NCBI RefSeq assembly: GCF_014356525.2
Contig: NC_052506.1
Span: forward strand, 18,565,916 to 18,629,915
DNA from: Nilaparvata lugens
Taxonomy: Eukaryota > Arthropoda > Insecta > Hemiptera > Delphacidae
Length of the DNA stretch: 64,000 nt
Direction of reading: 5' to 3'
Part shown: piece after piece, positions 59,512 to 64,000 of the stretch
Numbering within the stretch: the stretch's first letter is position 1
Layout: every line of letters begins with the position of its first letter
Translations under genes and position numbers: made by a program
The notes under the pieces: model-generated
Database searches by the model: none
Told to the model about the DNA's origin: nothing
What the model saw: only the letters and a program-made list of their open reading frames with translations

Positions 59512-61249
59512 ATTATTCCATGTTGTCCAGAATCTTCTTCCATTTACCTCCCACCATGAGATTATGATTGATTTTATGAATTGTTTTAGAACTTGAAAGT
59601 AGAGTTTGTATTCTAATTCATCCACATGCTAATTGGGATCAAGCGATCTTTTGATAAAAGATATTTCAGTGCATGATTTTCGTCACTAAAAATTTATGTA
59701 TGCTGTAATATTCTGTATAGGCTACTGCAGTAGTAAAAACCTATTATTCTACACCAAAAACCTTAAAAAAACTCATCATCAATCTCTTCTTCTCTCTGTA
59801 ATTGGTTGATTTCTTTGTCCAGGATCAATCCATTGACCTAGAATCGGGAAAACGTTTATTGATTTTTACTACTACTAATACCATTTTTACTATTAATACC
59901 ATTCTTCATATAGTATAGTAAAGATAATTCCTTCGGTCAAGATGGTGAAATACTCGATACCCTATAATATCATTAAGCCAATAATTAATTCTTATGGCTC
60001 TGAATATGAGATATTCACAAGAAATCATAAACTATATTCTTAAAAAATCGTTATCAGAGAAATCAAAATTTATTTCGAAGTGACGGATTTTGTTATGATT
60101 TCGCATACATCTATTAAATGACTTGTGCATTAAAGAGAAGGAAGACTGATTATTCGTTCGAAATGCATGGAAACACGAAATACGTCGTCATCATTTCCGA
60201 TTTCATATTTCTGTTTCTCTATTAAATTAGAGTTTTCACTTGTTTTTCAAATGTTGTGCGTGCAGAAACTGGTTAGCAGTCCATTTAGAATGAGGAAAGT
60301 GAGAAAGTTGATTCGGCTCTAATGGACTCTGTGAAGTGATTTCCTCTCAAAAGTGTTTTACTACCAATCATCAGCGCTCTGTAGTTATTATTATGTTGAT
60401 CTTACGCTTCAGATATCATTAATTGGTGGGAATCAGTCTAAATTTATAGTTTCCTTAAGAAAAAATTAGTCGTCTATTTTTTCACATATCGCAGAGGATA
60501 TGAGTAATAGTTCCCATCCTGAATTGGATATTAATTATCACTAAGAGGAAATCAACAACCTGATATCATCAATTATTTTGGCAATGCGAATGATCAATGA
60601 ATTACCAAATAGCTATCAGTAAAGTGACATTTGGTACAACAGTTATTGTAAGTAAATTGTTACAACAGTCTATGATCACTGATTTATCAATAAATTTCAT
60701 TGTAATAGCCTATTATAATTTCGTCAACGTTGATTATGAAGTTTCGTAACCCTATATGCTATTTCAGTCAGTTCAATTAATGAAATACGGAATTCCAAAG
60801 AAAGAAAATCGATAGTGAAAATGGAAATGGGAATGTAAAAAAGGGTATAAAATATAGAATTGGGAAAAGTAGATAACTAAAAAGAAAATGACCATTCGCT
60901 TTTTGTCAGTCGAGATTACAAGCTCACTTTTCATACCAAATCAATTTCTATAATTATTGCCAAAGAGAATTTAACTCTTTTAAATTCAGGACAGGTAGCG
61001 CGGCCCGTCTCCCTATCATAACTCGTTTATCCTCATATTATAAATTCAAACTATTTAAAATTGGGGTGTTATTAGGTCCACAGTCCATTGTTTCAAAGTA
61101 GATCTTACATTTCTCCAATATCTATCAGCTGTGGAAACATTACCTACTCTCAGAAAAGTAAGTAATGTAAACGTGCGTAGAGTCAAAATAAAGAAGACAA
61201 AAAGAAGAAGATGAACAATAACAAGAAAAAAACAGAAAAGGAGGAGCAG
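59512..61249. other. AT-rich DNA, no gene seen
   Basis: Nothing recognisable. A purine-rich AAGAAG patch lies at 61190-61250. Confidence 0.4.
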
Positions 61250-61560
61250 AAGTAGAAGTGGTGACCCACTTTTGATTCGTGTGGAATCCGGCCCTAGCCC
61301 TTCCGGGCTGAAAGCAACAAGAGACAGCCGCCACACACTCGCACTGTCGATTTTATTGCTGTTTGAGTTGAAAGACTTCCAGCGGCGGCGTGTCTAGACT
61401 CTCCAGCATCTCCAGCTCCAGCTGAGGCGTCACACCGTCTAGTGAGCCAAAAGTAGGCGGCCATCATTCATGGAGAGAAAAAACCTGAAACCGGCCCGAC
61501 ATTTGTATCCGCCTCGCCTCCTGACTTCAATCGCATTCACAAACAGATAAACACAGCCGA
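61250..61560. other. GC-raised island 10
   Basis: Rich in CpG and CCG words (GCCGCCACACACTCGCACTG, CAGCGGCGGCGTG, CGCCTCGCCTCC). It contains the candidate minus-strand exon described separately. Two overlapping minus-strand frames (61055-61336 and 61140-61334) run into it and are not recognised. Confidence 0.25.
61353..61438 (-). CDS. Candidate short terminal exon
   Basis: On the minus strand, GGCTCACTAG ends an acceptor-like stretch, and a frame DGVTPQLELEMLESLDTPP continues for 28 codons to TAA. The stop overlaps AATAAA (CAATAAAATCG), a possible poly(A) signal. Codons favour G/C at the third position, unlike chance frames in this AT-rich DNA. The frame is open for only 36 codons in all, the acceptor is weak, and no family is recognised. 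Confidence 0.2.
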
Positions 61561-63266
61561 ATGTGATTTAGCTAGAGATGCTTGGATTAAAGCGGTTCAC
61601 GCCGGCAAATGGTTTAGATTTCTTTGGATGAGAAGAATCAGTGTCGAGCTGACAAAGTGCTCCAGTAGAAGTTCATACTCCAACGCCTTGAAAATTGAAT
61701 GATATTATAAGTATATAATTAAGAAATCATTGAGAAATTGAAGGTACCCTTAGCTCACCAGTGAGTGGGAGCATGTAGCTGCTATAGCTTCAAAAAGCTT
61801 CACTACGCTGAGTATAGACCATCAAAGTAGAGTTTGATGGAAGTATAACAGAATAGCGTTGTAAGTATAAAGATTCCACCTTGAAGATGAAGTTAAGCAT
61901 AAATAATAAGCTTCCGATTATTGTAAAGAGGATTTCTATCAAAAAGGGTAGCCTAAAAATTGAGATACACAAGAGTTGAAATTGGAGTTTGATTCTGTTT
62001 ATTTCGAGCTTGGTTTGTCTACACAAAGCATTGAAAAGTAATAAGTTTCCCCACGATATCCATCAATATCATATTATTTTAAAGGTTCCAATAGAGAATT
62101 TCATGTAGTCTACTGTATTTTGTATCTTTATGGTGCAAATAATATTTTACGATTCTTGAAGATAAATGCAGACCCAACACTATAATAACTCTATTCTCTC
62201 TATCAATTGAAATACAATTACCGGTATCAACATTCAATAACTGTTCAGCAGGCTGGTTTCTTGGACAGTTGTTGAATCTAATAGACCATCAAATATATAG
62301 GTTTTATGGTTCATTCGATTTAATAACTGTCCTAGAAAACAGTCATATCAAGATAATGGAAAAATTGAAAGGAAATTAAAAGCTTGACTTTTCAATATAG
62401 TTTAATCGTTTAGTTGAGTTTGATTGTCATTCCAGGAAGTTATTTTAAATCGAAGCATCTAACAATAGGACATGACATAGAGTTGATGAAATCCATTCAA
62501 CAACAACTCTAACTTCATTCACACTTTCCGAAGAATCCCGAAAAAGACGTACAATCTATAACAATAACCATTAACTGTGTTCTTGAGTCTAGAATGATCT
62601 AATTTCAAAGTGGGTCTATTGAAATTTCATGACAAGATGCAATAAAGCTGAGAAGGAATCACATCGCAATTGAAGATTAGTCCCAATTTGTAATGCACGT
62701 TAAAAACCACAACAATAGAGCATCGTTTACGTAATTCGATTGTTTGATTCGATTCTATTGTTTTTTTCAACGGTAGCACAAGTAGTGGAGTTGGTATAAA
62801 CGCAGGAACGAAATCTTAATTGATTAAATTTGTTTCGATGCCTCACTTAGCTCTTTACCAAGCGTTGCAACCTAGATAAATCTTTGTGACTAATGTCATT
62901 AGTCTGACACCATTTGCAACCATCCTACAATACGTAACCTTGACCAACGAATGTTAAATATGTGGTCTATTTGGAAAAAGTGTGCAATTCGTTTCTGTAT
63001 TTAGGCTACCATTACGTCCGATAGTTTTTTCCCCTGGAATCAAAGACACGCAACTGGAGCTCTTGTAATTGAAGAAGTGCTCGGCTTCCACACAAGTATT
63101 TAATGATGATCCTTGAATGGATTGCAATCACTGTGCTTATCCTGTTTGAAATCAACAATTTATTGCAAACCAATCGATGAGAATTTATAATTGATTGATG
63201 ATTATTGTGTAACATACATCCTGCATCAATATTACTCAGAAACCGAAATATCAACTCAGTACCGTA
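61561..63266. other. AT-rich DNA, no gene seen
   Basis: Nothing recognisable apart from incidental frames. Confidence 0.4.
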
Positions 63267-63411
63267 GGGGCGATACCATACTAAGCGTTTTTTCAGGCGT
63301 TTTGAGACGGCGTTTATAGAGTCAACAGGGCAGGGCAGGAAGCTCTCCAATTGGCTGATTGGGTTGGCACCTGAAAAAAGTCTTGAAGAAACGCCTAATA
63401 TGGTTTCCCCC
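63267..63411. mobile_element. Small MITE, about 145 bp
   Basis: The left end GGGGCGATACCATACTAAGC-GTTTTTTCAGG matches the reverse of the right end (GGGGGAAACCATATTAGGCG-TTTCTTCA), and a second inverted match, GTTTTTTCAGG and CCTGAAAAAAG, lies inside. No clear target duplication was seen. It explains most of the 152-codon minus-strand frame that crosses it (63012-63470). Confidence 0.65.
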
Positions 63412-63584
63412 TTGATGATTGGAACAAATACTAACAAAGTTTGTTTCTCCCATCTTTCAATTATTAGCACATTTGTTACATTATTTATTTGCTTCCCTGT
63501 GCATTATAGGATTTAAAAAACAAGATAAAACGTCAACTATTTTTCTTGTATTATTTCAAATCGAGTATCTTTAAAACAAGTAAA
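63412..63584. other. AT-rich spacer
   Basis: Nothing recognisable. Confidence 0.4.
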
Positions 63585-64000
63585 CCAGTAGTTCTGTGGA
63601 CAGTAGACCTCGCTCTCAGTAAGTTACATTAACCTGTTGTTATGTTTTCTCAAAAATTAATAAATAATTTATCAATTTAAAATGTCTAGAAAAAATCCTA
63701 AAAAAATAGAGCTTTCTGTCCTATCGTACCGTGACGTGTGGTCCGGAATGTGAGTGTGAGCGCTGTTATCAGGTCTGGCTGCAACTGTCTACAACGTTGA
63801 TGGGAAGATACTTTTTCAAGATGTTCGATGTTTATGAACGGGTAGTATTATAGTCAACTGTCTACTAACGTTGATGGAAAGATACATTTTCAAGATGTTC
63901 GATGTTTTTAAACGGGTAGTATTATAGTCTACTAGACAGCTGATTTATGATGAATAATTCTATAGTCAGATTTTTACTCTAATATTGGCGTATGAAGGAG
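63585..64000 (-). repeat. Interspersed repeat family A, copy 3, cut by the window end
   Basis: Starts AGTTCTGTGGACAGTAGACC and reaches ATTCTATAGTCAGATTTTTA and AATATTGGCGTATGAAGGAG at the last base, the reverse of blocks at 655-720. The middle is replaced by sequence unlike the other copies, including a 73-bp tandem duplication. Confidence 0.75.
63785..63930 (+). repeat. 73-bp tandem duplication
   Basis: CAACTGTCTACAACGTTGAT and CAACTGTCTACTAACGTTGA each lead into TTTTCAAGATGTTCGATGTT and GAACGGGTAGTATTATAGTC or AAACGGGTAGTATTATAGTC. Only a few substitutions differ. Confidence 0.9.

Noticed and set aside
63012..63470. 152-codon minus-strand frame, the longest apart from the LINE frames
   Set aside because: It crosses a MITE with inverted ends, has no motif and no good start context.

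Overview
This window looks like insect nuclear DNA, most likely from a planthopper (Hemiptera: Delphacidae; the repeats recall those I associate with Nilaparvata lugens). That is recognition from memory, not a search. It is strongly AT-rich, has no operons or ribosome binding sites, and is full of dinucleotide microsatellites, TIR elements, tRNA-derived SINE sequence and 5'-truncated LINEs. I found no complete conventional protein-coding gene. The window reads as intergenic or very long intronic DNA dominated by repeats.

Layout. 0-8 kb: an interspersed repeat (family A), a tRNA-derived SINE, a 1.3 kb element with a (TG)n tract and 167-bp internal tandem units (family T), then a nearly perfect 2.06 kb tandem duplication carrying a TATA/initiator-like site and a small ORF with a good Kozak context. 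8-26 kb: mostly featureless AT-rich DNA, with a 461-bp TTAA-flanked piggyBac-type MITE, a 138-bp tandem duplication and a few GC-raised islands. 26-37 kb: a truncated LINE reverse transcriptase, a second family A copy, a 169-bp MITE, a SINE fragment, an 836-bp TIR element and a second, inverted family T copy. 37-45 kb: a 101-bp tandem array, a diverged 1.1 kb tandem duplication, and two family B repeats facing each other. 45-54 kb: AT-rich DNA with a few islands. 54-57 kb: a family B copy split by a 1.34 kb LINE fragment, so the order of insertion can be read. 57-64 kb: a CpG-rich island that may be a promoter, a short tandem repeat, another island, a small MITE and a third family A copy cut by the window end.

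Only the two LINE reverse transcriptase fragments are recognisable as coding, and both are broken. About ten GC-raised islands of 150-400 bp stand out and are the best places to look for small exons, promoters or conserved regulatory DNA. Several contain short open frames next to plausible splice signals, but in more than one both strands read equally well, so coding status and strand are unresolved. No new biological system is demonstrable here. The most notable items are the 2.06 kb promoter-bearing duplication (real, or an assembly haplotig), the nested insertions, and the islands.
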